Source: Pseudoduganella guangdongensis
GTDB lineage: Bacteria > Pseudomonadota > Gammaproteobacteria > Burkholderiales > Burkholderiaceae_D
Assembly: GCF_009857475.1 (NCBI RefSeq)
Contig: NZ_WWCJ01000029.1
Coordinates: 1 to 59,103, forward strand
Length of the DNA: 59,103 nucleotides
Direction: 5' to 3'
The notes below the pieces were generated by a model that was given only the letters and a program-made list of their open reading frames with translations, ran no database searches and had not been told where the DNA came from. This document shows, piece by piece, positions 41,127 through 49,563 of this stretch. Every line of letters starts with the position of its first letter. The stretch's first letter is position 1. The position numbers and the translations under genes are program-made.

Positions 41127-44113
41127 AACTTGTGGTGGTACTCGGCCGACAAACGCACCTGGCGTTCCGGTGCGCGGCCCAGTACCTGGCCGTAGAACGC
41201 GCTGACCGAATCGGCGCCCGAGTTGTAGACCGGCTGGGTCGCCATGGTGGTCTGGCGATTCAGCAGGTTGAACACGTCAGCCTTGAGCGACAAGCCCTTG
41301 ATCATGCGCGGCGTGTACGTCGCGTTCAGCGCGATGCGCAGGTCGGTCGGCATGCGGCCCAGGGAGCCGCGCGGGGCCGGCTTCTGGTCGCAATAGAACA
41401 CCGAGGAACCGTAGCCCGCGCCCGGATTCTGGCCATCCGGGTTCTGCGCGGTCGGCACATTGCCGATGCACGATTTCGGCGCACCGGTCACGATATTGAC
41501 ATTGCTGCCCAACGACCATTCCTCGTTCAGCTTGTAGAAGCCATAGGCCTTGATCACATGCGTGTGATCGTTTGGCAGCGGGCCGTTCGCATAGTCCATC
41601 AGCTCCGGGAAGTCGAAGGAGGTGGTGGCAGCGATATCGGCCTGGCCGATGTCGGACATGACCTGGCCTTCCATATTGCCCTTGCTGCGCGACAGGGTGT
41701 AGGTCAGCTTGCCGTACCAGTTGTTGCGCAGCGGGTGCTCCACGAACAAGTCGAGCGCGGTGTAGAGGCGCTTGACCTTGGGCAGGCCGATATCTTCCGC
41801 CGTCAGCGGGATCGCGACCAGTTGGCCGTTGCCGGCCAGGTCCAGCGTCAGCGTGTTGTCTCGGCCCGGGTTGATCAGCAGGCACGGCATGTTGTACTTG
41901 CTGGCGTCCACGTTATTGCGCTTGGCCCAGGCTTGCAGCGGGCGCCCGTCGCACCAGTCCTCGATCGTATTGCGCAGGGTGCGGAAGGTGAATTTGGCGC
42001 CGGCGGTGTACTGCGGCGACACGGCGGCTTCGAAGCCCAGCGCCAGCTCGTCCTGGTAGGTCGCCCCCAGGTTGCTCGACGCCACCTGGCGCGGGTCCTT
42101 GGCTTTGCCGAATTCGTTGCCCGGCGAGTAGGGCGCGCCGAGGGACACCAGGCCGGTCGGGATGCCGGTGGCGGGATCGACGCCGGTGTAGGTGTAGTAG
42201 TTGTCGATGTGGACCGGGTTGCCGGCCAGGCGCAGCGCGACACTGGTCGGGATCTGCAGGTGGTAGCGCCCCAGGTTGGCGAAGGCTTTGAGGCGGCTGT
42301 CGCCGTACACGTCCCAGGCGGCACCCAGGCGCGGCGCCAGCATGTGGCGTTGTGCGGCATATGATTCGCCGAAGCTGTTCTTGTTGGTGAACTGCTCATT
42401 GCGCAGGCCAAGGTCGAGCAGCAGCTTGTCGGTCACTTGCCAGCGATCCTGGATGTACTGCGCCGACTGGTCGGTCTTCGGCGCGGCCGAGTCGCTTTGC
42501 AGGTACTTGCTGACGTAATAGCCTTGCAGGCCATAGCCGCCGCCCGACGCCGGCGTGCCCTGGCCGGTTGCCACCCGCTTGTCCGGATTGTCCTTGAAGT
42601 AGTTCCAGCTGGCGCCGCCCGCCAGTTCGGAGCCGTTGATGGAGGAGACGTTGTTGCGGTCGATGCCAACGCGCAGCGCGTGCCGTCCCAGGCTGTACTC
42701 CAGGTCCAGGCGCAGCGTGGACTGTTTGTCTTCCGCATTCGCCACCTGCACGGTGCCGCCGATGGTCTGCGGGTTGTTGTAGACCAGGCCTGGGACGCGG
42801 GCATTCGGCGGCGCGTTGATTTGCGCGATGCCGGGCTGGTAGCCTTCGCGGCTCTGCGGATAAGTGGACTTGAAGCGGCCCGCCAGCGCGGTCACGGTCA
42901 GCTTGTCGGTCAGGAAGCCGGTGTATTTGAGGATCGAATCGTTGGTGATGGCGCCGTCGCCGGTGGTGCCGCCGGTGCGCACGTTGTTGCGCTGCAGGGT
43001 GGCGTAGTCGAAGCCGAAGTTCTTCTGCGTCTTCTTGTTTTCATCGTGGATCTGGGTGAATTCCAGGCGGTGGTCGTCGCTGATGTTGTAGTCGAGTTTG
43101 ACCATATAGCGCGGCGTGCGCGCTTCGCGCTCGGTCCAGCCGTTGCTCTTGTTCAGGCTATCGGAATTCTTGCTGACGTAGCTGCTGCGCTGGCGCTCCT
43201 GCTCGATGTTGGCGAACATGAACAGCTTGTCCTTGACCAGCGGGCCGCCCACGTAGGCGCTGCCGAACACGGTGTTGAAGGTGTCGTCGTTGCGATAGGT
43301 CAGCAGTTTGCCGTCGGTTTTGGGATGGACGCCGGTCTGCGGGTAGTAGGTGTTTTCCGGCGCCGCGCGCAGCGCCTTGGGCGTGTATTGCAGGATGGCG
43401 CCGGCTTCCCAGTTGTTGGTGCCGCTCTTGGTGGTGATGTTCACCACGCCGCCGGTGGAGCGGCCGAATTCGGCGCTATAGCCGCCTTGCAGGATCTGCG
43501 CCTGGCCGATGGCGAAGAAGGGCAGGGTGGTGGAGCCGATCTGGCGGTACACATTGGTGACCGGGAAGCCGTTGATGTAGTAGGCGTTTTCCGTGACCCC
43601 GGCACCGCCGAAGCTGTCGCCGCCGATGCGTGAATTGCCGCGCGTGGTGCCGGGCGCAAGCTGGATGATGCCCGACAGGCTTTGCGCAATCGGCAGCGCG
43701 GCCAGCTGGCGCGCGGTGAAGACGGCGCCGTTGTTGGTGTTGCTGACATCGATGGTCGGGCGGCGGCTGGTGACGGTGACGGCCTGGATGGCTTCGAACG
43801 AGGCTTCCACGCCCTGGCCGATCAGCGCTTCCACTTCCAGCGCGCGGGTCACGCTGCCGTCGCACACCAGCATCACCTTGTAGGAGCCCGGCTGCATGGA
43901 GTTGGCGGTATAGCGCCCGCTGGCATCCACGCTGACGGTGCGGCGCGCGCCATTCGCGGTGTTCTCCAGCACTACGCTGGCGCCGTTGCAGTTGGCGACC
44001 TGGCCGAAGATGGTGCCGGTGGCGTTCGATTGCGCAAAGGCCGGCGCGGCAAATGCTGTGGCGAGGGCGTGTGCGATGATGGTCAACCGCACGCGTTGGG
44101 AAGGGCTCTTCAT
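41123..44113 (-). CDS. TonB-dependent receptor with carboxypeptidase-regulatory-like N-terminus (Oar-like)
   Basis: The 996-residue protein starts with a signal peptide, then a CarboxypepD-reg-like domain (TGTIFGQVANCNGASVVLENTANGARRTVSVDASGRYTANSMQPGSY, about 30-95), a plug (RPTIDVSNTNNGAVFTARQLAALPIAQSLSGIIQLAPGT, about 115-230), and the large barrel with ends NGLSLKADVFNLLNRQT and a terminal Phe in RLSAEYHHKF. It imports a bulky ligand using TonB energy; neighbouring glycosidases suggest an oligosaccharide. It has its own promoter at 44165-44198 and a GC hairpin before the ribosome site AGGAGA. Confidence 0.95.
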   Translation of the reverse strand: MKSPSQRVRLTIIAHALATAFAAPAFAQSNATGTIFGQVANCNGASVVLENTANGARRTVSVDASGRYTANSMQPGSYKVMLVCDGSVTRALEVEALIGQGVEASFEAIQAVTVTSRRPTIDVSNTNNGAVFTARQLAALPIAQSLSGIIQLAPGTTRGNSRIGGDSFGGAGVTENAYYINGFPVTNVYRQIGSTTLPFFAIGQAQILQGGYSAEFGRSTGGVVNITTKSGTNNWEAGAILQYTPKALRAAPENTYYPQTGVHPKTDGKLLTYRNDDTFNTVFGSAYVGGPLVKDKLFMFANIEQERQRSSYVSKNSDSLNKSNGWTEREARTPRYMVKLDYNISDDHRLEFTQIHDENKKTQKNFGFDYATLQRNNVRTGGTTGDGAITNDSILKYTGFLTDKLTVTALAGRFKSTYPQSREGYQPGIAQINAPPNARVPGLVYNNPQTIGGTVQVANAEDKQSTLRLDLEYSLGRHALRVGIDRNNVSSINGSELAGGASWNYFKDNPDKRVATGQGTPASGGGYGLQGYYVSKYLQSDSAAPKTDQSAQYIQDRWQVTDKLLLDLGLRNEQFTNKNSFGESYAAQRHMLAPRLGAAWDVYGDSRLKAFANLGRYHLQIPTSVALRLAGNPVHIDNYYTYTGVDPATGIPTGLVSLGAPYSPGNEFGKAKDPRQVASSNLGATYQDELALGFEAAVSPQYTAGAKFTFRTLRNTIEDWCDGRPLQAWAKRNNVDASKYNMPCLLINPGRDNTLTLDLAGNGQLVAIPLTAEDIGLPKVKRLYTALDLFVEHPLRNNWYGKLTYTLSRSKGNMEGQVMSDIGQADIAATTSFDFPELMDYANGPLPNDHTHVIKAYGFYKLNEEWSLGSNVNIVTGAPKSCIGNVPTAQNPDGQNPGAGYGSSVFYCDQKPAPRGSLGRMPTDLRIALNATYTPRMIKGLSLKADVFNLLNRQTTMATQPVYNSGADSVSAFYGQVLGRAPERQVRLSAEYHHKF

Positions 44114-44130
44114 TTTGTCTCCTGAGTGGT

Positions 44131-44157
44131 AAAAAAGCGGCCGCGCTAAGGCGGCCG
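44131..44157 (-). terminator. hairpin with U-run directly before TonB receptor start
   Basis: On the minus strand CGGCCGC-CTTAGC-GCGGCCG is followed by CTTTTTT, ending 17 bases before ATG 44113. It has the form of an intrinsic terminator of the upstream glycosidase operon. It also lies right at the expected 5' end of the receptor mRNA, so it may protect that transcript instead. Confidence 0.65.
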
Positions 44158-44164
44158 TGGAGAC

Positions 44165-44198
44165 ATGCTAGGGAAAGCGGTGATAGCGATCTAATGAA
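44165..44198 (-). promoter_or_regulatory. promoter of TonB receptor (regulon copy 1)
   Basis: On the minus strand CATTAGATCGCTATC is followed by an identical -10 TAGCAT, with 18 bases between TTAGAT and TAGCAT. The same arrangement occurs before the GH97 and SMP-30 genes. The -35 flank ATTRGA-N-CGSTATC is probably a regulator site. Confidence 0.7.
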
Positions 44199-44241
44199 TC
44201 TTTCTGCGCTTTTAATACCGAAAACGTGATGGGGTGCGCAT

Positions 44242-46374
44242 TTACTCCGGCACAGTCACCAGCAGGGGCGCCTTGCCGTCCCACGCCTGGTCGAGAAGCA
44301 CCTTGCCGTTGTGGCGCACCAGCACGTGCTGGCCTCGTTTAGTGCGCGTGGTGGCAATGTCGATGCCGCTGCCTTCGCTGCCGGCGCCGAATGCGCGCAC
44401 ATGCCGCAGCGCCATGCGCGGCCAGCCTTGCGGCAGGCGCGGGGCGATGGTAAAGCTGCGCAGGCTGGCCGCCTCGATGCCGAACAGGCCTTCCGTGATG
44501 ACGCGCGCGTACAAGCCGCTCTCCGCCGACAGGTGGCGCTGCTGGCCTTCCGGCCAGGCCTCCACCGCGTACGGCACGTGGTCTCCGAGCAGGCGGCGGT
44601 TGGAGTAGTAGCGCAGGTAAGGCATGGTGCGTTCCAGTTCGCCCGCCTTGAGCAGGCCGCGCAGGGCGTACAGGGTGGCGCGGTCCCAGAAGGTCTTGTC
44701 GCCGGCTTCGGTCATCACGCCATTCTCGCTCCACAGCTGCGGCGACAGCAGCGCCGCCACCGTGCCTTGCTGGCGCTCGTTGATGCCCAGCGCCAGCGGC
44801 AGGGCGATCCAGGCGCGCAGCTTCTCGTTGCCGTCGTAATAGCGGTAGGTGTCGTAGCCCGCCATGCGCGCGCCGAAGTAGCGCTCGATGGCGCCGCGCT
44901 GCTGCTGCGCTTCTTCCTGCAGGGCGCTGGCGCGTTGCCTGTCGCCCAGCGATGCGGTCAGGCGCGCCGCCCCTTCCAGCCCGGCGTAGGCCAGCACGTT
45001 GGTCGACAGGTTGGCTTTGCCGGCCGGGAAGCGGCCTTCCAGCTCGTCGCTGTCGGAGTGGATGATGCCTTGCGTATCGCGCTTGCGGCGCGTGAACTCC
45101 AGGCACCAGTCGATCAGCGGCAGCAGCTGGCGCGCGGTGCCGCTGTCGCCCTGGGCCAGCGCGAACTGGCTGGCGCCGTAGGAGATCATGGCGCAGTCGC
45201 CGCGGTCGCCCGCGCCGTTCCAGAAGCCGCGCCCTTCGGCGATGATGGAGGAGGGGATCGGCTTGTAGTCGGCGTTCATATAGCGCGCGAACAGGCCGAA
45301 GCTGGTCATGGCGCTTTGCACGGCGGCGCGGTCGCCCAGGTAGGGGAAGAAGGGGTTGACGTATTCGGCCTGGTCGTTGGCCCACACGGCGGCGTAGTAG
45401 CGCGTGCCGCCGGGGCCGTGCAGCAGGCCGCCGCGCGTGGCGAACACGCTTTCGGCCGCGCGCACTTTGGAGAAGGCGAACATGGCGTCCAGCGCCGGTT
45501 CCGGCGTCTCCAGCACCAGGTTGCCGCGCCATTGCGCCACCTTCTGCGCGCGCGCCTGCAGCGCTTCGCCGCCGTCCACGTACACCATTTCGTTTTGCAG
45601 GCGGCCGCTGATGATCACGTCCACATGTACGCGCGCGCCGGGCGCCAGCACGCCTGCGCTGGCCGGGGCGCGCACCTCCACCGCGTAGGCGCCGTGCGTG
45701 CCGCGTTCCGCCGGCGTGGTTTCGCTGCGCTCCAGCGCGGCAAAGCGGTAGCTGCGCGCGCTTGTGCCGGTGTTGACCAGTTCCAGGCGCTCCACCAGGG
45801 CTGGTTCGTCGGGCGAGGGCGTCAGGGTGCGCTTGAGCAGAAGGCCGGGCGCCAGCTGCGATTGCAGGGCCAGGCGGCCGTCGAAGCGCACTTGCTGCAG
45901 GCGCTCGGCGGCGACGGGCCGGCCGTCGATCTCGATGGCCGGTGTTGCCTCCGCGCCGAATTTGCGAATCAGGCTGGCATGCGTGTCGTCCGGGATGGTG
46001 CGCAGCATCGGCCACACCACGGTGCGCGACAGCAGCAGCGAGCCGTCGGCCTGGCTGCCGTAGTCGATCACCGCCGACACCTGGCGCCCGCTCATCTCCA
46101 GCTGGTCGCGGTGCGCGTCCTTCACATCCCAGCGGATCGCATCGCCATCGATTCGCCAGCGCGGCGTGAACGGCAGCGGCATCGCCCCCGCCGCCGCACC
46201 GTCCGTCTTTGGCGCGCCATGGCGCCGCGCCGCGTTCTCTGCGCGCGCCGGGCTGCGGGCTTCCGTCTTGCCGCTCGGTGCGGCGCCCGGGGCATCGCTT
46301 GCCGCGCCGGCCGTCCCGGCAGCGGCCATGGCGGCGGCGAGCGCGATCAAGCGCACCTGGAATTTGTTCTGCAT
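44242..46374 (-). CDS. six-hairpin glycosidase-like protein, secreted
   Basis: ATG 46374 (MQNKFQVRLIALAAAMAAAGTAGAA) has GAGGAGA upstream; the frame reaches back to 46389. The 710-residue protein has a signal peptide, a variable linker with Ala/Pro, an N-terminal beta-sandwich (about 60-270) and a C-terminal (alpha/alpha)6 barrel (about 275-690) with the acidic parts HSDSDELEGRF, GVMTEAGDKTFWDRATLYALRG and HLSAESGLYARVITEGLFG. This is the shape of six-hairpin glycoside hydrolases. The exact GH family cannot be read. It is 11 bases downstream of the GH97 gene, so the enzymes likely work on the same glycan. Confidence 0.8.
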   Translation of the reverse strand: MQNKFQVRLIALAAAMAAAGTAGAASDAPGAAPSGKTEARSPARAENAARRHGAPKTDGAAAGAMPLPFTPRWRIDGDAIRWDVKDAHRDQLEMSGRQVSAVIDYGSQADGSLLLSRTVVWPMLRTIPDDTHASLIRKFGAEATPAIEIDGRPVAAERLQQVRFDGRLALQSQLAPGLLLKRTLTPSPDEPALVERLELVNTGTSARSYRFAALERSETTPAERGTHGAYAVEVRAPASAGVLAPGARVHVDVIISGRLQNEMVYVDGGEALQARAQKVAQWRGNLVLETPEPALDAMFAFSKVRAAESVFATRGGLLHGPGGTRYYAAVWANDQAEYVNPFFPYLGDRAAVQSAMTSFGLFARYMNADYKPIPSSIIAEGRGFWNGAGDRGDCAMISYGASQFALAQGDSGTARQLLPLIDWCLEFTRRKRDTQGIIHSDSDELEGRFPAGKANLSTNVLAYAGLEGAARLTASLGDRQRASALQEEAQQQRGAIERYFGARMAGYDTYRYYDGNEKLRAWIALPLALGINERQQGTVAALLSPQLWSENGVMTEAGDKTFWDRATLYALRGLLKAGELERTMPYLRYYSNRRLLGDHVPYAVEAWPEGQQRHLSAESGLYARVITEGLFGIEAASLRSFTIAPRLPQGWPRMALRHVRAFGAGSEGSGIDIATTRTKRGQHVLVRHNGKVLLDQAWDGKAPLLVTVPE

Positions 46375-46385
46375 TCTGGTTCTCC

Positions 46386-48344
46386 TCACTTCACCTTACG
46401 AATAATCGCGGCCCAACCGCCGCCCGGCGCCAGCTGCATGTTCAAGCGGCTCGCGCGGGTCACTCGCGCGCTCCCTTTCTGCACATCGATCGCAAACACC
46501 GCCGCATTCGGCCCATCCTCCATGCTGTCGACCAGGTACTCCCCGTCGCCCAGGAACGAAAGATCCAGCTCAAGATCCCGCCCATCAGCCCCCGTCATCG
46601 CCCCCACGTACCAGGTATCGCCATGCCGGCGCGCCATCGCCACATAGCGCCCCAACTGCGCATGCAGCACCCGGCTCTCATCCCACTCCACCGGCACCTG
46701 CCGGATAAACTCCAGCGAAGAGGCATTGGCGCGATACTGCGAAGGGCTGTCCGCCAGCATCTGCAGCGGACTCTCATAGATCACATACATGGCCAACTGG
46801 TGCGCCCGCGTGCCCTGGCTCATGGGCCGGTCAAAGCTGGCCACAAAGTCCTTGCGATGCGCATTGCTCATGGCGCCGGGCGTGTAATCGACCGGACCCG
46901 CGAACATGCGGATGAAGGGCAGGGTCACGTCGTGCTCCGGCGTTTGCTTGTCGCTCCATTTATTGTTCTCCAGCCCCTTCACGCCCTCGAAGGTCAGCAC
47001 ATTCGGCCAGGTGCGCTGCAAGCCGCTCGGCTTGAAATTGCCGTGGAAATCCACCAGCAGCCTGCGCGCCGCCGCCTCCTTCGCCACGCGCTCGTAGTAG
47101 TTCACCATCCACTGGTCCGAACGCTGCATGAAATCGACCTTGATGCCGGCCGCGCCCCAGCGCGCAAACTGGTCCAGTGCCGCCGTCATCTGCGCATCCA
47201 GCGTCTTCCACGAGACCCAGAGGATGATGCCCACGCCGCGCTCGCGGCCGTAATCCATCAGCTGCTGCATATCGATTTCCGGCTTCACGGCCAGCAGGTC
47301 GCCCAGCTTGTACCAGCCTTCGTCCATGATGATGTATTCCAGGCTGTTCTCCGCCGCGAAATCGATGTAGTGGCGATAGGTGCGCGTATCCAGGCCTGCC
47401 TTGAACGGCACGCCATACAGCTTGTTGCCGTTGTACCAGTCCCATGCCACCTTGCCCGGCTTGATCCAGCCGGTCTCCTGCAGCTCCTGCGGGTCGGCCA
47501 GCAGGTAAGGCATCTGGTTCAGCAGCAGGCCGCCGGCATCGGCCGAGATGCCCAGGATGCGCCAGGGGAAGGCGCGCTTGCCCGCAGTGCGCGCGATATA
47601 GGGCGCCTCCTGCGTGACCGGCACATTGCGGTCATCGCGCGCGATATCGGCCAGCGCCACTTTCGGGAACACCGCGCGCAGGCCCGCAGCTTCGCCGCGC
47701 AGGTAGAGGCCGGGATAATCGCGCAAGCCGGATTCGGTATAAACGATATGCACGCCGCCGCCCTGCACCAGGGCCGGCACGCCAACCAGCTTGCCCGCCG
47801 CTTCCGCCACCGGCATCGGCTGATAGTAGTGCTCATTATGCGACTGCATGGACTTTTCCTGCGGCCAGTACAGCGTATCCTGCGCCCGCACGTTGACGCC
47901 CGCCAGCTCGTCCTCGACCGTCACCTGGCCGGGCAGGCTGGTGCGAAAACGGTAAGCGATGCCCTCGTCATAAGCCCGCACTTCCAGCGCGTAGCCGCCC
48001 GCGAAATCGAGCTGTAAAGCGTTGTAATGGTCGCGCACCTGGCGCGATTTCTGCGCCACCACCGGACGCACCGTCGCATCCACGCTATGGCGCTGCTGGC
48101 CGGTCAGGCGCGGCTTATCGCCCAGGGTGCCGATGCCGTTCAGGGTCAGGCCGATCGGCGTCGGCAGCACCAGCGGCACGCCGCGATGGCTGACCGAGAA
48201 CGCCAGGCGCTCGCCGGTGTCGATGGTCACACGCAACTGGCGGCCGGGCGAACTGAGTTCAAGGGAGCGCGCCGCAAAGCTGGCCAGCGGCGCGATCAGG
48301 AGCAGCGCACCGGCCAGGCCGCGCGCGAGGAATCGTTTTCTCAA
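46386..48344 (-). CDS. GH97 glycoside hydrolase (probable retaining alpha-galactosidase type)
   Basis: The start is placed at TTG 48344 (MRKRFLARGLAGALL, a clean signal peptide with CGGAGA six bases upstream); the ATG at 48377 overlaps the -10 of the promoter and is unlikely. Counting from this start there are 652 residues: beta-sandwich (about 25-290), then a TIM barrel (about 290-560) with AENSLEYIIMDEGWY, GIILWVSWKTLD and GIKVDFMQRSDQWMVNYYERVA. The Asp in KVDFM (about residue 404) matches the nucleophile of retaining GH97 enzymes; Glu near 453 (TFEGVKGLE) is the likely acid. Inverting alpha-glucosidases of the family use Glu at other places, so alpha-galactosidase is more likely. It starts an operon with the six-hairpin protein. 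Confidence 0.9.
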   Translation of the reverse strand: MRKRFLARGLAGALLLIAPLASFAARSLELSSPGRQLRVTIDTGERLAFSVSHRGVPLVLPTPIGLTLNGIGTLGDKPRLTGQQRHSVDATVRPVVAQKSRQVRDHYNALQLDFAGGYALEVRAYDEGIAYRFRTSLPGQVTVEDELAGVNVRAQDTLYWPQEKSMQSHNEHYYQPMPVAEAAGKLVGVPALVQGGGVHIVYTESGLRDYPGLYLRGEAAGLRAVFPKVALADIARDDRNVPVTQEAPYIARTAGKRAFPWRILGISADAGGLLLNQMPYLLADPQELQETGWIKPGKVAWDWYNGNKLYGVPFKAGLDTRTYRHYIDFAAENSLEYIIMDEGWYKLGDLLAVKPEIDMQQLMDYGRERGVGIILWVSWKTLDAQMTAALDQFARWGAAGIKVDFMQRSDQWMVNYYERVAKEAAARRLLVDFHGNFKPSGLQRTWPNVLTFEGVKGLENNKWSDKQTPEHDVTLPFIRMFAGPVDYTPGAMSNAHRKDFVASFDRPMSQGTRAHQLAMYVIYESPLQMLADSPSQYRANASSLEFIRQVPVEWDESRVLHAQLGRYVAMARRHGDTWYVGAMTGADGRDLELDLSFLGDGEYLVDSMEDGPNAAVFAIDVQKGSARVTRASRLNMQLAPGGGWAAIIRKVK

Positions 48345-48375
48345 GGGATGTCTCCGGATAGTCTTGTGCCAGGCC

Positions 48376-48410
48376 ATGCTAAGCGCCCGGCGCGATACCG
48401 ATCCAATGAC
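48376..48410 (-). promoter_or_regulatory. promoter of GH97 operon (regulon copy 2)
   Basis: On the minus strand CATTGGATCGGTATC is followed by TAGCAT (19 bases after TTGGAT). It overlaps the end region of the LysR gene. The leader then runs 32 bases to TTG 48344. Confidence 0.7.
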
Positions 48411-48413
48411 TTT

Positions 48414-49433
48414 TTATGCGATTTCGATATCGAATGCGGTATCGATGGCCTGCACCAGCGCCGGCACGGGCACCGGCACCGGGGTCGGCTGCGGCTGCGG
48501 CGCGGTCGCCTCGCTGCGGATCGCCTGCAGCAGCAACTCCGCGCCCGGCGACAAAATACGGTCGCGGCGGCGGATAATGCCGAACGCATCCATGCGGCAG
48601 TCCAGTTCCAGCGGCAGGATGGCCAGCAGCCCCAGCTCCTGGTAGCGCAGCGCCACATCCGCCGACATGACGTTCAGCGCATCGCTTATTTGCAGCATGC
48701 TGGTGATCAGCACGATCTCGCTGGTATCGACCACATCGACCGGCGGTTCCAGCCCCGCATTGTGGAACAGCTGGTCGAAGCGCTGGCGCAGGATGCTGCC
48801 GGGCGGCGGCGTGATCCAAGGCGCCTGCGCCAGGTCCTGCAAACGCAAGTCCTTGCGTGCCGCCAGCGGATGGCCGGCGCGCGCCACCGCCACCACCGGC
48901 TCCGGCGCCAGCTCCTCATACTGCAGGTTCGCGTTGTCATGGAAGCTGGTCATACGCGCCAGCAGGAAGTCCAGCGTGCCCCGCTCCAGCCGCGCCAGCA
49001 GCTCATTGCTCGACTCGATCTGCACGCCGATGCGCAACTGCGGCACCTGCTGCTTGACGCGGGTGATAGCGCGCGGCAGCAAGCGCAGGGCAGGGGTCAT
49101 GACGCTGCCCACATCGACCTGGCCCGCCAGGCCCGATTTAAGCGCAACGATATCCTCGTGCGCGCGCGCCAGGCTGGTCAGCGCCATGCGCGCATGGCGG
49201 ATCATGCTCTCGCCGTAAATGGTCGGCTCCATGCCGCGCGGCAGGCGCTCGAACAGCGAGATGCCGAGCATGTCCTCCAGGTCCTTGAGCTGCTTGGACG
49301 CCGCCGGCTGCGTCATGCATAACGCCTCGGCCGCGCGGTGGATATTGCGCTCGTCATCGATGGCGATCAGCAGCAGCAGCTGGCGCGTCTTCAGGCGCGC
49401 ACGCAGGAACCAGTTCGGATTAATGGCGGTCAT
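48414..49433 (-). CDS. LysR-family regulator of the glycan locus (GbpR-like)
   Basis: The 339-residue protein has an N-terminal winged helix (LKTRQLLLLIAIDDERNIHRAAEALCMTQPAASKQLKDLEDMLGISLFERLPRG, about 15-68) and the two-lobe ligand domain with LDFLLARMTSFHDNANLQYEELAPEPVVAVARAGHPLAA. The start IDDERN-IHRAAEAL is the style of GbpR, the galactose-binding-protein regulator, and relatives. It has an odd Pro-rich C-terminal tail (QPQPTPVPVPVPALVQ). It sits between the two enzyme operons and probably acts on the three related promoters. Its ligand may be a sugar or lactone. Confidence 0.92.
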   Translation of the reverse strand: MTAINPNWFLRARLKTRQLLLLIAIDDERNIHRAAEALCMTQPAASKQLKDLEDMLGISLFERLPRGMEPTIYGESMIRHARMALTSLARAHEDIVALKSGLAGQVDVGSVMTPALRLLPRAITRVKQQVPQLRIGVQIESSNELLARLERGTLDFLLARMTSFHDNANLQYEELAPEPVVAVARAGHPLAARKDLRLQDLAQAPWITPPPGSILRQRFDQLFHNAGLEPPVDVVDTSEIVLITSMLQISDALNVMSADVALRYQELGLLAILPLELDCRMDAFGIIRRRDRILSPGAELLLQAIRSEATAPQPQPTPVPVPVPALVQAIDTAFDIEIA

Positions 49434-49491
49434 GGCGGCTTTCTTTCAGTTCAAGCCCCGCTTTTAACATACCTGAATTGATATCAGTGTT

Positions 49492-49510
49492 GTCCAAATG
49501 TTGATTGGAC
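49492..49510. promoter_or_regulatory. inverted repeat, probable LysR operator
   Basis: GTCCAA-N7-TTGGAC is a perfect inverted repeat with a T-N11-A core shape, in the divergent gap between the LysR and SMP-30 genes. Its right half is the -35 of the SMP-30 promoter. Confidence 0.6.
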
Positions 49511-49534
49511 TCATATCGCGCGCACCACTAGCAT
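49502..49534 (+). promoter_or_regulatory. promoter of SMP-30/epimerase operon (regulon copy 3)
   Basis: GATTGGACTCATATC, then TAGCAT at 49529-49534, 18 bases after TTGGAC. It matches the receptor and GH97 promoters. ATG 49564 follows after 29 bases with GAAGGAAG as ribosome site. Confidence 0.7.
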
Positions 49535-49563
49535 ATTCAGCACAATTTTCACGAAGGAAGTGC

